Part shown: positions 6,847-14,559 of the stretch, piece after piece
How the letters are laid out: every line of letters begins with the position of its first letter
Numbering within the stretch: position 1 is the stretch's first letter
From: Fibrobacter sp. UBA4375
GTDB lineage: Bacteria; Fibrobacterota; Fibrobacteria; Fibrobacterales; Fibrobacteraceae
Assembly (NCBI GenBank): GCA_002391195.1
Contig: DGRZ01000076.1
Location: 1-18,476 of the forward strand
Direction: 5' to 3'
Length of the DNA stretch: 18,476 nucleotides
Program-made: the position numbers and the translations under genes
Notes under the pieces: generated by a model
The model's database searches: none
What the model was told of the DNA's origin: nothing
The model's input: the letters and a program-made list of their open reading frames with translations, nothing else

Positions 6847-8004
6847 TTAGAACAGGGCAATGTTGTAAGGAGCCTGGGCACCCTTAGGCTGTTCAAAGCC
6901 GGTCAGCTTTCCGTCCTTGTAGACATAGATCTTTTCCTTGCCTATGGTATGGTCGCCCACATAGAGAGCCTCGTCCTTGTAGGCAAGGGTGGCCTGTGCA
7001 TCGGCAATACCCTTCACTTCTTCGAAAGAACCCTTTTCAAGGTCGATCTTTACAACCGGCGTGCTGCCCCATTCCTTATAGAGGGCCGCAAAGGCAATTC
7101 CATCTTCTGCAGTAAATCCGTAGATACCGGCACCCAGCTTTTTACCAGAAATTACAAGACTTGATTTCTTGGCATCGAGATCAACCTTTTCAATTCCGCG
7201 GTTGTCATCAGCCTTGCCATCGTATTCACCCAGAGAGGCCACATAAAGGTTGCCTTTGTAGAGGGTTAACTTTGTGGGATTTTTCGTCACAAGCTGAACC
7301 GTGTCCTGCAGCTTGCCGGTAGAACCGTCGTAGATAGCCACAAGTCCCTTCGGATAGGTAAAGTTCCATTCTGCGTCCATGGAATAGCGCTGCATCAGCA
7401 CATAAAGCGTGCCGTCGTCAAATTCCACATCTACCACATACGGAGAAATTTGGCCTTCAGAGGCAAATTCGCCTGTCTTGATGGACTTTACGACCTTGCC
7501 GTCCTTGGTAGAAATTTTCACAAGGGAGTCGGCGTTCTGGAGGGCCACCCAGGCTTCTTCGCCATCGAAAGCCATGTCCACCGGGTTGGAATTTTCGAAT
7601 TTCACCTGCCAGACCACAGCCTTCTTGGCACCCTCTTCAATGAATTCGGGCTTGACCAGGGAAATATTGTCCGTGCCCAGACCTTCCATAACGAACACGT
7701 CGTTGCCATTGGTCGCGAGTCTCGAATCCTGGTAGAACGAAAGGCTCTTTTCGGAGATGTTGCCCTCCACATCGATCCAACGGAGTTCTCCTTCGGGGAC
7801 CTGGTAGTTGCCGCCGTCAAAAATGACACCGGCAAGTTCTGCGTCGCCTACGAGCGGGCCGCTGGCACTAGAAGAGCTGGAGTCGTCACCGCAAGCGGTT
7901 AGACCGAAGGTGAGGCCGGCCACAGCAATGAAGGCGAGAGATTGCTTCGCCATGCTCGCAATGACACCTTGCATATTCGCAATGACATTATGTTTTTTAT
8001 TCAT
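6847..8004 (-). CDS. Beta-propeller lipoprotein, BtuG-like candidate in B12 uptake
   Basis: The 385-residue product has a lipoprotein signal peptide with lipobox LTAC (Cys38), then GDD and a polyserine linker, then repeated blade-like strands of the kind seen in secreted propellers (for example PVDMAFDGEEAWVALQNADS, LYVLMQ, NLYVASLGEY, ALYVGDHTIG). It follows the BtuB-like receptor by 67 bases on the same strand and lies under the same cobalamin riboswitch. In Bacteroides, BtuG is a surface beta-propeller lipoprotein that binds B12 tightly and sits on BtuB; the layout here fits that role. This is inference from context and fold, since sequence identity to BtuG cannot be tested here. ATG 8004 has AAGGA at 8011-8015. 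Residues 7-22 come from a dispersed repeat. Confidence 0.82.
   Translation of the reverse strand: MNKKHNVIANMQGVIASMAKQSLAFIAVAGLTFGLTACGDDSSSSSASGPLVGDAELAGVIFDGGNYQVPEGELRWIDVEGNISEKSLSFYQDSRLATNGNDVFVMEGLGTDNISLVKPEFIEEGAKKAVVWQVKFENSNPVDMAFDGEEAWVALQNADSLVKISTKDGKVVKSIKTGEFASEGQISPYVVDVEFDDGTLYVLMQRYSMDAEWNFTYPKGLVAIYDGSTGKLQDTVQLVTKNPTKLTLYKGNLYVASLGEYDGKADDNRGIEKVDLDAKKSSLVISGKKLGAGIYGFTAEDGIAFAALYKEWGSTPVVKIDLEKGSFEEVKGIADAQATLAYKDEALYVGDHTIGKEKIYVYKDGKLTGFEQPKGAQAPYNIALF
7939..7987. repeat. Dispersed repeat forming part of the lipoprotein signal peptide
   Basis: AGATTGCTTCGCC followed by ATGCTCGCAATGACA is the text of a widely dispersed bacterial intergenic repeat. The 11-mer TCGCAATGACA is duplicated at 7956-7966 and 7977-7987, a 21-base period. 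The gene reads through both copies in frame, producing VIAN at 7-10 and VIAS at 14-17. Confidence 0.72.
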
Positions 8005-8071
8005 GTTTTGTCCTTTTCTGGCTTTACACTATACTTTGCCATAACTCTATGAACTCCATATAGCGAGGGGG

Positions 8072-10093
8072 CTAGAACCCCTGTATGATTGTGAACTTGT
8101 ATTCCCTCCCTGGCATAGGAAAAGGCGTATAGAAATTTCGGTACTTTTCGTCGGTAATGTTATTCACGCTAAAAGTCAAACGGGTATTATCAAAGGGATT
8201 GTACGAAAGGGAGGCACGGTGGGTCGCCACGGCCGGCTGTTCCGTTCTGTTGGCACGGTCGCTATACATAACGCTTCGCCAGTCCGAAGCCCAAATAAAG
8301 TCGAAACGGAATGGCAAATGGAGGGTCGCTTCGGCAAAATAACTGCGGTCCGGTTCTCCGGGGAGCTTGTTGCCGTTATAGGTGTTGGAATGGGAACGGT
8401 CCCTTGTCTTTTGGATAGTCGCCCGAAGCACCACATCCAAAAATTTCGTGGGGCTACTGTTCAATTCCATCTCCACCCCACGGACAAGGGAACGGGCCAC
8501 ATTCTCCGGACGCAACAGCTCCACCGACATCAGCCAATAGATTCCGTCTTCCACATGGGACTCAAAATAAGTGGCCTGAAAAGCCGTGCGGTTCCCTGGT
8601 AACCGGCACGTGCCCGTCGCCTCAAACTTGGTGGCCTTTTCCCTTTTCAAGTTCGGGTTAGAAACCGCACCGGGGAATGTGCCGTAAAGTTCCATCAAGG
8701 CCGGCTGCTGGTAAAAGCGGCCTATGGAAACCTCCCCCGTCAATGGAGAAGCGCTGGCACCGAACCTTGAATAAATTCGGCCCGCAAAAGTGGCGTCCCG
8801 ATCTGCCGCCTTATCCAGGGTACGGCTCCCCGTCGGCAACACGAAGGTTCCCTTGTCCAGGCGGTCCTTCAGCGCCTGCACGGAACCTTCACCGCCGAGA
8901 CCTGCGTACCTGAAAAACTGGTAATACAAATCTCCGGAACCAACAAACGTCTTGCGGTCCAGCGCCCAGTCCTTGGAATTCCCTCGGGCTTCGGCACGTT
9001 CCCATTCATAGGCCACGCGGGCCGTGCCGGTCAAATGTTCCAAAGGAGTAAACTCGGTCCACAGTTCGGGAACCAGCTTGTAGGTGGCCGTCCCGTAATC
9101 CATAAAGACATTGTTTCCAAAGCCGATGTGGTCCAGGGGGTAGAAGGAACTGGACATGTTCTTGTCGAACCGTGCCGAAAGAGCGCCATACAAGAACAAC
9201 TTGTCATCAAGGTAGCCTACCGATTCAAGCCCGTAGCGGATCAGTGCCGATTCCCCCACGAACTTCGCCACCTTGGTCTGGTTCTGCTCCTTGCCGGGGT
9301 TACCGCTTTCGGCCCTGGAAGCCGTCGCCGACAAGGTGGAAAAATACCCGTTCCCGTGAAGCATGCGGAACTGGACATTCCCCGAGACATCGGTGAACTG
9401 GGCGTTTTCGCGGGTGGCGGTGTAGTCGTCTTCGTCGTTGTACTGGGTACCGTTCCGGTTGGTATATTCGTAGTCGTTGTCGGAATGCCTCGTGGCAAAA
9501 GAAGAGGCGAACATGATGCTGTCGGTCACGGGAGTCGCCACCTGGAACGAACCCTCCCAGGTGTTGTGGTTACCGTAGGCGGCAAGGACCCTACCGCCTT
9601 TCTTGACGGCGTTCTTGGTCACAAAGTTGATAGCCCCGCCGACACCGGACACGCCAAACTTCGCCGGTACGTTGTTCTTGTAAACCTCCACCTTTTCCAT
9701 CTGGTTCAAATCGATGGATCCCAGGTTTACCGCCCCGCCGCTAGCGTCATTCAGCGGAACACCATCTACGCAAATCAAGATGTTACGGGCCGCAATCCCG
9801 CGGATAGAAACCGTCTGGAAACTGCCCAGCCCGCCCTGCTTGTAGGACTGGATTCCGGGCAGCGTCGAAAGAAGGTCTGCCGCCGACAGAGCCTTGCCCT
9901 CCCAAGCATCGGAGGTAATTTCTGTATAATTGGCGCTTGTTGTAGGCTTGTACCCGTCGTCACCGGACACCTCGGACACCCCGAGGTCCTGGACCGGGGC
10001 TGCATCAGGCACGCCTGCAACGGCAAAACCCGTAGCAGCACAGCACCAAAGAGCCGCAGCGTATGCGGCCTTGCAGAAAGATGTCGTTCGCAT
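8072..10093 (-). CDS. btuB: TonB-dependent outer-membrane receptor, probable vitamin B12 (cobalamin) transporter
   Basis: The 673-residue product has an N-terminal signal peptide (cleavage probably near residue 26), a likely TonB box around 35-42, and a plug domain at about 45-160 with VSIRGI, VDGVPLND and GVGGAINFVTK. A beta-barrel follows to the terminal aromatic residue (IIQGF). The family imports bulky nutrients across the outer membrane using TonB energy. The substrate call rests on the cobalamin riboswitch in its leader, not on the protein itself. ATG 10093 is preceded by GAGGA at a rather short 3-base distance, about 20 bases after the B12 box. That fits riboswitch control of ribosome access. 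The next gene is the propeller lipoprotein; no inner-membrane BtuCDF genes are in view. Confidence 0.9.
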   Translation of the reverse strand: MRTTSFCKAAYAAALWCCAATGFAVAGVPDAAPVQDLGVSEVSGDDGYKPTTSANYTEITSDAWEGKALSAADLLSTLPGIQSYKQGGLGSFQTVSIRGIAARNILICVDGVPLNDASGGAVNLGSIDLNQMEKVEVYKNNVPAKFGVSGVGGAINFVTKNAVKKGGRVLAAYGNHNTWEGSFQVATPVTDSIMFASSFATRHSDNDYEYTNRNGTQYNDEDDYTATRENAQFTDVSGNVQFRMLHGNGYFSTLSATASRAESGNPGKEQNQTKVAKFVGESALIRYGLESVGYLDDKLFLYGALSARFDKNMSSSFYPLDHIGFGNNVFMDYGTATYKLVPELWTEFTPLEHLTGTARVAYEWERAEARGNSKDWALDRKTFVGSGDLYYQFFRYAGLGGEGSVQALKDRLDKGTFVLPTGSRTLDKAADRDATFAGRIYSRFGASASPLTGEVSIGRFYQQPALMELYGTFPGAVSNPNLKREKATKFEATGTCRLPGNRTAFQATYFESHVEDGIYWLMSVELLRPENVARSLVRGVEMELNSSPTKFLDVVLRATIQKTRDRSHSNTYNGNKLPGEPDRSYFAEATLHLPFRFDFIWASDWRSVMYSDRANRTEQPAVATHRASLSYNPFDNTRLTFSVNNITDEKYRNFYTPFPMPGREYKFTIIQGF

Positions 10094-10114
10094 CGTTCCT
10101 CAACAAAGCGTTTC

Positions 10115-10300
10115 CCACAGTTCTTCTGGCTCGGGGCTCTATCTACTCCCGGCTCCTTCACACACGACAGCTCGTGCATTGGTTCATGCCGGTTTCGTCC
10201 TCCCTTACAGCGGCGCGACCGCCCCCGGCTTTCACGGGGTTCTCTCCTTGCGGGCCACCCAGTAGGGCGCCAGCATGGGCTTTTCAGGGCACAGGAAACT
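10115..10300 (-). ncRNA. Cobalamin (vitamin B12) riboswitch in the btuB leader
   Basis: On the minus strand the leader contains the conserved blocks in order: ACCCCGTGAAAGCCGGGG (GTGAAA at 10235-10230), CGCCGCTGTAAGGG (about 10215-10202), a variable arm, and the B12 box GAGCCAGAAGAAC at 10132-10120. These match the adenosylcobalamin riboswitch consensus (GTGAAA-CCGGG, CGCTGTAA, AGCC-G-AGA-C). The 5' limit is approximate. The B12 box lies about 20 bases before the SD of btuB with no T-rich terminator between, which suggests that ligand binding blocks translation start rather than ending transcription. Confidence 0.93.
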
Positions 10301-10306
10301 TTAGGC

Positions 10307-10314
10307 CAAATGTA
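10307..10314 (-). promoter_or_regulatory. Promoter-like TACATTTG upstream of the B12 riboswitch
   Basis: TACATTTG fits TAnnTTTG on the minus strand and lies immediately before the riboswitch, which would give a leader of about 200 bases. A TTGCAC lies further upstream but at wider than normal spacing. Confidence 0.45.
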
Positions 10315-10458
10315 GGTAATGTAAAACCAGGACAGGTGCAACATTCTCAAAAAAGGGCAAAATTTTCCTAAAAACGCCAAATTTTCCACAAATGTAAGTT
10401 TTTCGTGCTTTTTTTGTACATTTCGCTTTAAAACAAGCACAAACTAATGCAAATAAAC

Positions 10459-10466
10459 TATATTCG
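10459..10466 (+). promoter_or_regulatory. Possible -10 element (TATATTCG) upstream of the pilin gene
   Basis: TATATT lies 28 bases before the pilin ATG in an AT-rich stretch, in a divergent spacer shared with the btuB promoter. The rest of 10315-10493 holds no gene that I can see. Confidence 0.3.
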
Positions 10467-10493
10467 TCGCATTCATCGGGATCAAGGGGTTTT

Positions 10494-11225
10494 ATGAAAA
10501 AAGGCTTCACCCTCATCGAAATAATGGTGGTCATCGTCATCATGGGCGTGTTGGCGGCCGTTGGCGTGCCAAAGCTTTTCGGAATGATCGCCAAGGCGAA
10601 GGCTAGCGAAGCACCAACGGCAGCCGGAGTTTACATACATTTGCAAGAAGCGTACCAAGCCGACAAAACTGTCATTGGAAGTTGGAAGAACATTGGTTAC
10701 GAAGCTCCTGGAACAAACGGTGTTTCGTCCTACTTTAAATACAAAAGCTGCGCAGACGAGGACATTGTATACGATGGAAATCAAAGTGTTGCTATTGGTT
10801 GGATTGCTACTAGCTTAAGTGGCCTCAATGACTGCGCGTTGGGCAGTTCATGGGCCGTTACCGTATCTATCTTGGCCGAACGGAGTCTTGTCTACGCTAC
10901 AAACGTCAATTCCGACGAATGCGCCAAACTGACTCACAACTGGACTGTCGCAAATATTGGAGACGAATGCGAAGGAAATTCAGGCAATACCCAACAGGCG
11001 AGCAATGATCCTGGGCCACAGCAGCAACAGCAACCAGATGAACAGACACAATCTTCACCTTCGCAAGACGTCGACTGCCAAGCCCTAAAAGATGCACACA
11101 ATGCTGAGCATGGAAATAAAAATGGATGGGTCGATTACCCTCGTTGCGGAACGAAAGTTCCACCCGGAGTAGCAAAGGACTTGCCCGGATGCTCTGGGAA
11201 TGGCAACAAACTCCAGTGCGAATAG
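10494..11225 (+). CDS. Type IV pilin-like protein with low-complexity linker and Cys-containing tail
   Basis: The 243-residue product starts MKKGFTLIEIMVVIVIMGVLAA, a class a prepilin signal. Prepilin peptidase should cut after Gly4, leaving Phe at position 1 and Glu9 as the conserved Glu5, followed by the hydrophobic helix. The globular part has Cys86, 114, 143 and 159. A Gln/Ser/Pro-rich linker (about 163-192) leads to a short tail with Cys195, 218, 233 and 242. Start ATG 10494 has AAGGGG upstream. It is a lone gene between a divergent promoter region and its own terminator. Codon use in the middle part looks more AT-rich than the neighbours. Fibrobacter pilins of this type are linked to attachment to plant fibre, but that role here is inference. 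Confidence 0.88.
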   Translation: MKKGFTLIEIMVVIVIMGVLAAVGVPKLFGMIAKAKASEAPTAAGVYIHLQEAYQADKTVIGSWKNIGYEAPGTNGVSSYFKYKSCADEDIVYDGNQSVAIGWIATSLSGLNDCALGSSWAVTVSILAERSLVYATNVNSDECAKLTHNWTVANIGDECEGNSGNTQQASNDPGPQQQQQPDEQTQSSPSQDVDCQALKDAHNAEHGNKNGWVDYPRCGTKVPPGVAKDLPGCSGNGNKLQCE

Positions 11226-11232
11226 CTCCACA

Positions 11233-11264
11233 AACCCGCAGCACCAATGCGGGTTCTTTTTTTT
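11233..11264 (+). terminator. Rho-independent terminator after the pilin gene
   Basis: A perfect 8-bp stem AACCCGCA / TGCGGGTT with a 7-base loop is followed by C and eight T residues, starting 8 bases after the pilin stop. Confidence 0.92.
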
Positions 11265-11267
11265 GAC

Positions 11268-11275
11268 TATATTAT
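11268..11275 (+). promoter_or_regulatory. Possible -10 element (TATATTAT) upstream of nudC
   Basis: TATATT lies 4 bases after the pilin terminator T run and 24 bases before the nudC ATG, with no other place for a nudC promoter after that terminator. Confidence 0.35.
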
Positions 11276-11297
11276 CTCCCTAGAAAGAGACAACTGA

Positions 11298-12152
11298 ATG
11301 ATCCACGAAATACTCCCCCACAAGCTCAATAACGAATTCAAGATCTGCGATCCGAAATTGACCGATTATGTCATTCGGTATGACGGAGCAAAAACCTTAT
11401 TGAAGAAGGGCGCCACCAACACCATTCCTCGCGTAGGCGAACTACTCGAACTAGAAGGCAAGAGCCTTGCCGATTTCGAAGGTCATTACCTTTTCAGTAT
11501 CGACGAGACGGCGTTCTTTTTGGATGACAGTGTTACCTGCGGTGATGCACCCGCGGGTTACGAATACATGGTCAGCCGGACCTTCCGCAACATGAGTCCC
11601 GTAGAACGCCTGGGCGGGGCCACCGCCGCCCACCTCGCCCACTGGGAATCCCTGAACAGGTTCTGCGGCCGCTGCGGAAGGGAAATGGCCCGCGGTGAAA
11701 AAGAGCGTTCCATGGTTTGCCCAAAATGCGGGAACGTCGTGTACCCGCGAATCTCACCAGTTGTGATTGTGGCCGTGCACAACGGTGACAAGCTCCTGAT
11801 GGCCCACAACATCGACAACCCAAACCCAAGACTTTTCCTGATTTCGGGATTCGTGGAAATCGGCGAGAGCCTGGAACAGGCGGTACACCGGGAGGTTCTG
11901 GAAGAGGCGGGCCTTCGCGTGAAAAACGTCCGCTATTTCGGGAGCCAGCCGTGGCCTTTCAGCGACTCGCTTATCGCAGGTTTCACCGCCGAACTGGACG
12001 GCAACGACACCATCCACATGCAAGAGGCAGAGCTTTCCGAAGCCATGTGGGTCCGGCGCAAAGACATTCCCGAATACGAGACCGACGTAAGCATCAGTTG
12101 CTGCCTCATCGAGAACTTTAGGCGGGGATTTACGCTGGACAGCGATGCCTAA
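11298..12152 (+). CDS. nudC: NAD+ diphosphatase / NAD-capped RNA hydrolase NudC
   Basis: The 284-residue product has a zinc ribbon with Cys123/126 and Cys141/144, then a Nudix box running from Gly184 through Glu190 to REVLEEAGL (198-206). The SQPWPF motif at 216-221 marks the NudC subgroup and separates it from other Nudix proteins. The enzyme splits NAD(H) to NMN(H) and AMP and removes NAD caps from RNA in the cytoplasm. It has its own likely promoter after the pilin terminator and overlaps the stop of sfsA by 4 bases, tail to tail. It shares NAD metabolism with nadB at the right edge, but the two are not in one operon. Confidence 0.95.
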   Translation: MIHEILPHKLNNEFKICDPKLTDYVIRYDGAKTLLKKGATNTIPRVGELLELEGKSLADFEGHYLFSIDETAFFLDDSVTCGDAPAGYEYMVSRTFRNMSPVERLGGATAAHLAHWESLNRFCGRCGREMARGEKERSMVCPKCGNVVYPRISPVVIVAVHNGDKLLMAHNIDNPNPRLFLISGFVEIGESLEQAVHREVLEEAGLRVKNVRYFGSQPWPFSDSLIAGFTAELDGNDTIHMQEAELSEAMWVRRKDIPEYETDVSISCCLIENFRRGFTLDSDA

Positions 12153-12907
12153 AGCACTAGCGGCACGGGCTTGTCGGCGGTAACCGTCTTCGGAGTCACC
12201 TTGCAGTCCACCACGAAGATTTCTACACCTGCGTCACGAGCGTCCCGCAGGGCTCCCGCGAACTCCGGATGGATTTTTTCGTCGGGTCCAAAGCGGTGGC
12301 AGCCCTTCATCTGGACCAGAAACAGCACGCCGCATTCGTAAGGTATTCCGTCGTCTGCTGCAGTTCGGGTCCCAAGAATGCGGGTCAGTTCCCGCAGGTG
12401 CTTGACGCCCCGCTCCGTCGGAGCGTCAGGAAAAGAAGCAGAACCGTCGTATTCCAGAGTCACGCCCTTCACTTCCAGAAACATCTTGTGGAGCCGCGCT
12501 TTCTGCGCCTTGGTCTTCCCCGCTCCCCGATATTCGATGTAAAAGTCGAAGCGGGAATTCCCGAAGGTGTATTCCGGCTTTAGGAAGGTAATCTCCGGAA
12601 AACGCTCCCGGTTGGAACGAATCCATTCGGCGGCAACCTTGTTAGGGGCCTGGCTGTCCATGTTCACCAGGATTTTCCCGCGGGGAGTGACCTTTTCCAC
12701 CGTCACCAGATCGTAGGGCGTCTTGCGTTCCGGATTTTTCGACTTTTCCAGAAAGACCTTTACGCCTGGCTGCAACAGTTCACGGCAGCGTCCCGTGTTC
12801 TTCACGTGGACCACCGTCTTTACGCCGTCGATTTTCACGTGGGCAATAAAGCGGTTCGGCCGCTCCAAGAACTCGCCCTGGACAATTTCACCATATTTCA
12901 TCGGCAT
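12149..12907 (-). CDS. sfsA: SfsA family protein (sugar fermentation stimulation / nuclease-like)
   Basis: The 252-residue product is full length for SfsA (about 235-250). It has the N-terminal nucleic-acid-binding OB-like part (HVKNTGRCRELL near 34-45) and a nuclease-like core with SRFD (D121) and LEVKG (E145, K147). The SfsA signature FPDAPTERGVKHL lies at about 159-171. E. coli SfsA was named for effects on maltose metabolism, and its structure resembles PD-(D/E)XK nucleases; the true substrate is unsettled. ATG 12907 and ATG 12901 are both possible; neither has a strong SD. A TATATTCT at 12923-12930 on the minus strand may be its -10. It is divergent from putP and convergent with nudC. 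Confidence 0.93.
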   Translation of the reverse strand: MPMKYGEIVQGEFLERPNRFIAHVKIDGVKTVVHVKNTGRCRELLQPGVKVFLEKSKNPERKTPYDLVTVEKVTPRGKILVNMDSQAPNKVAAEWIRSNRERFPEITFLKPEYTFGNSRFDFYIEYRGAGKTKAQKARLHKMFLEVKGVTLEYDGSASFPDAPTERGVKHLRELTRILGTRTAADDGIPYECGVLFLVQMKGCHRFGPDEKIHPEFAGALRDARDAGVEIFVVDCKVTPKTVTADKPVPLVL

Positions 12908-12989
12908 TTTTCCAATTTGACCAGAATATAAATAAAGAATCTGCCGAAAATTTTTAATTTTGAAGAAAACAAAAGGAGTACGACTTCAA

Positions 12990-14531
12990 ATGGTCATTAC
13001 CGTTTTTATCCTGTACCTGTTGATGATGCTCGGCATCGGTTTTTACTTTTCCAAGAAGGCCAACAGCCTGAACGCCTACTACCTGGGCAACCGTGGAATG
13101 AACAAGTGGGTGGTGGCCATGTCCGCCCAGGCCTCCGACATGAGCGGCTGGCTCCTGATGGGGCTCCCCGGAGCCGTGTTCGTGAGCGGGTTCTCCGAAG
13201 CATGGATCGGTATCGGCCTTGTCATCGGCACCTATTTCAACTGGAAAATCGTAGGCAAGCGCCTCCGCAAGTACAGCCACTTCTGCGGCGACTCCATCAC
13301 CCTTCCCGACTTTTTCTCCAACCGTTTCCGCGACAACAAGGGCATCATCCGCGTGATTGCCTCCATGTTCATTCTCGCCTTCTTCCTGTTCTATACGGTA
13401 TCGGGCTTTGTGGCTAGCGCAAAACTGTTCAGCACTATCTTCGGCATGAACTACACCACGGGCCTGATTCTTGGAGCCGTGGTGGTGGTGAGTTACACCT
13501 TCATGGGCGGCTTCTTTGCCGTGTGCTGGACCGACTTTATCCAGGCCATGATGATGCTTGTGGCCGTGGTCGCCATCCCCCTGATTATCATGAGCGGCTC
13601 TGGCGGTTTTGCCTCTACCATGGACGCCGTCAATGCCCAGAACCCCTACCTGATGAGCCTATTCACCAACGCCACCACCGGCAAGTCCATCGGGCTTATC
13701 GCGTTGATTTCTAGCCTCGCCTGGGGCCTCGGCTACTTCGGCATGCCGCACATTCTGGTGCGCTTCATGAGCATCAAGAACGCCGAAGACATCAAGTTCT
13801 CGCGCCGCGTCGCCATGACCTGGGTCACCATCTGTCTCGGTGCCGCCATCATGATCGCAATACTTGGCCGCTACTACGTGGAAGCCAACGGCATCAAGGT
13901 GGACGACCCGGAACGCATTTTCATGATCCTCTGCCAGGTTCTCTGCCACCCGGCCATTGCCGCCATCTTGATGGCCGCCATCCTTGCCGCCATCATGAGT
14001 ACCGCCGACTCCCAGCTGCTTGTTTCCGCTTCTGCCTTCAGTAACGACCTTTACAAGCACCTGTTCCGCAAGAACGCATCTAACAAAGAAGTCATGTGGG
14101 TCAGCCGTGGCGTAGTGGTGGCTATCACCATTATCGCCGTCATCGTGGCCATGCAGGGCGCTCCCAGTGCCGACGGAGTGAAGCACGGCAAGAGTTTCTT
14201 GGATGTGGTCATGAGCCTGGTGAGCTTCGCCTGGGGTGGATTTGGCGCCACCTTCGGACCGATTATGCTCCTCGCCCTCTTCTGGAAGCGGACCACCCTC
14301 CCCGCCGCCATCGCCGGCATGCTGGTGGGCGGCATCACCACCTTCGTGTGGAAGTTCTACCTTTCCAGCTTCCCTGCTGAAATCTTCCAGATTTACGAAC
14401 TGGTGCCCGGCTTCGTCTTGAGCTTTGTGACCATCGTGGTGGTGAGCCTCTTGACCAAGGCCCCCAGCAAGGAAATTCAGGATGAGTTCGACCAGGTGGA
14501 ACACACCCGCCTCAGCACACTGAAACTTTAA
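12990..14531 (+). CDS. putP: Sodium/proline symporter
   Basis: The 513-residue polytopic membrane protein of the SSF family (about 13 helices expected) closely follows E. coli PutP. Shared blocks include ASDMSGWLLMGLPGAVF (D50 and S52 match the sodium-site D55/S57 of E. coli), GWGLGYFGMPHILVRFM, AAIMSTADSQLL and SFAWGGFGATFGP. It imports L-proline with Na+ across the inner membrane. I chose ATG 12990 because it gives the normal PutP N-terminus and AAAAGGAG lies at 12971-12978, 11 bases away. The in-frame TTG at 12960 has no SD. A TATAAA at 12927-12932 may be its -10 in the spacer shared with sfsA. No putA is nearby, so the proline may serve osmotic or biosynthetic needs. Confidence 0.94.
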   Translation: MVITVFILYLLMMLGIGFYFSKKANSLNAYYLGNRGMNKWVVAMSAQASDMSGWLLMGLPGAVFVSGFSEAWIGIGLVIGTYFNWKIVGKRLRKYSHFCGDSITLPDFFSNRFRDNKGIIRVIASMFILAFFLFYTVSGFVASAKLFSTIFGMNYTTGLILGAVVVVSYTFMGGFFAVCWTDFIQAMMMLVAVVAIPLIIMSGSGGFASTMDAVNAQNPYLMSLFTNATTGKSIGLIALISSLAWGLGYFGMPHILVRFMSIKNAEDIKFSRRVAMTWVTICLGAAIMIAILGRYYVEANGIKVDDPERIFMILCQVLCHPAIAAILMAAILAAIMSTADSQLLVSASAFSNDLYKHLFRKNASNKEVMWVSRGVVVAITIIAVIVAMQGAPSADGVKHGKSFLDVVMSLVSFAWGGFGATFGPIMLLALFWKRTTLPAAIAGMLVGGITTFVWKFYLSSFPAEIFQIYELVPGFVLSFVTIVVVSLLTKAPSKEIQDEFDQVEHTRLSTLKL

Positions 14532-14559
14532 CCATTCGCCCGCATATTACGGAGAAAAA

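Noticed and set aside
6771..6896. N-terminal extension of suhB to 6896
   Set aside because: The extra 42 residues would overlap the lipoprotein gene and its terminator and have no counterpart in the IMPase family.
9035..10315. 426-codon plus-strand open frame across the btuB 5' end and riboswitch
   Set aside because: It is antisense to a clear TonB receptor and a structured leader RNA, with no domain and no SD.
9775..10440. 221-codon minus-strand frame over the btuB leader
   Set aside because: It reads through the riboswitch core and the start of btuB in another frame; the conserved RNA blocks explain this region better.
12960..12989. TTG start of putP at 12960
   Set aside because: It has no ribosome-binding site; the ATG at 12990 has one and gives the usual PutP N-terminus.
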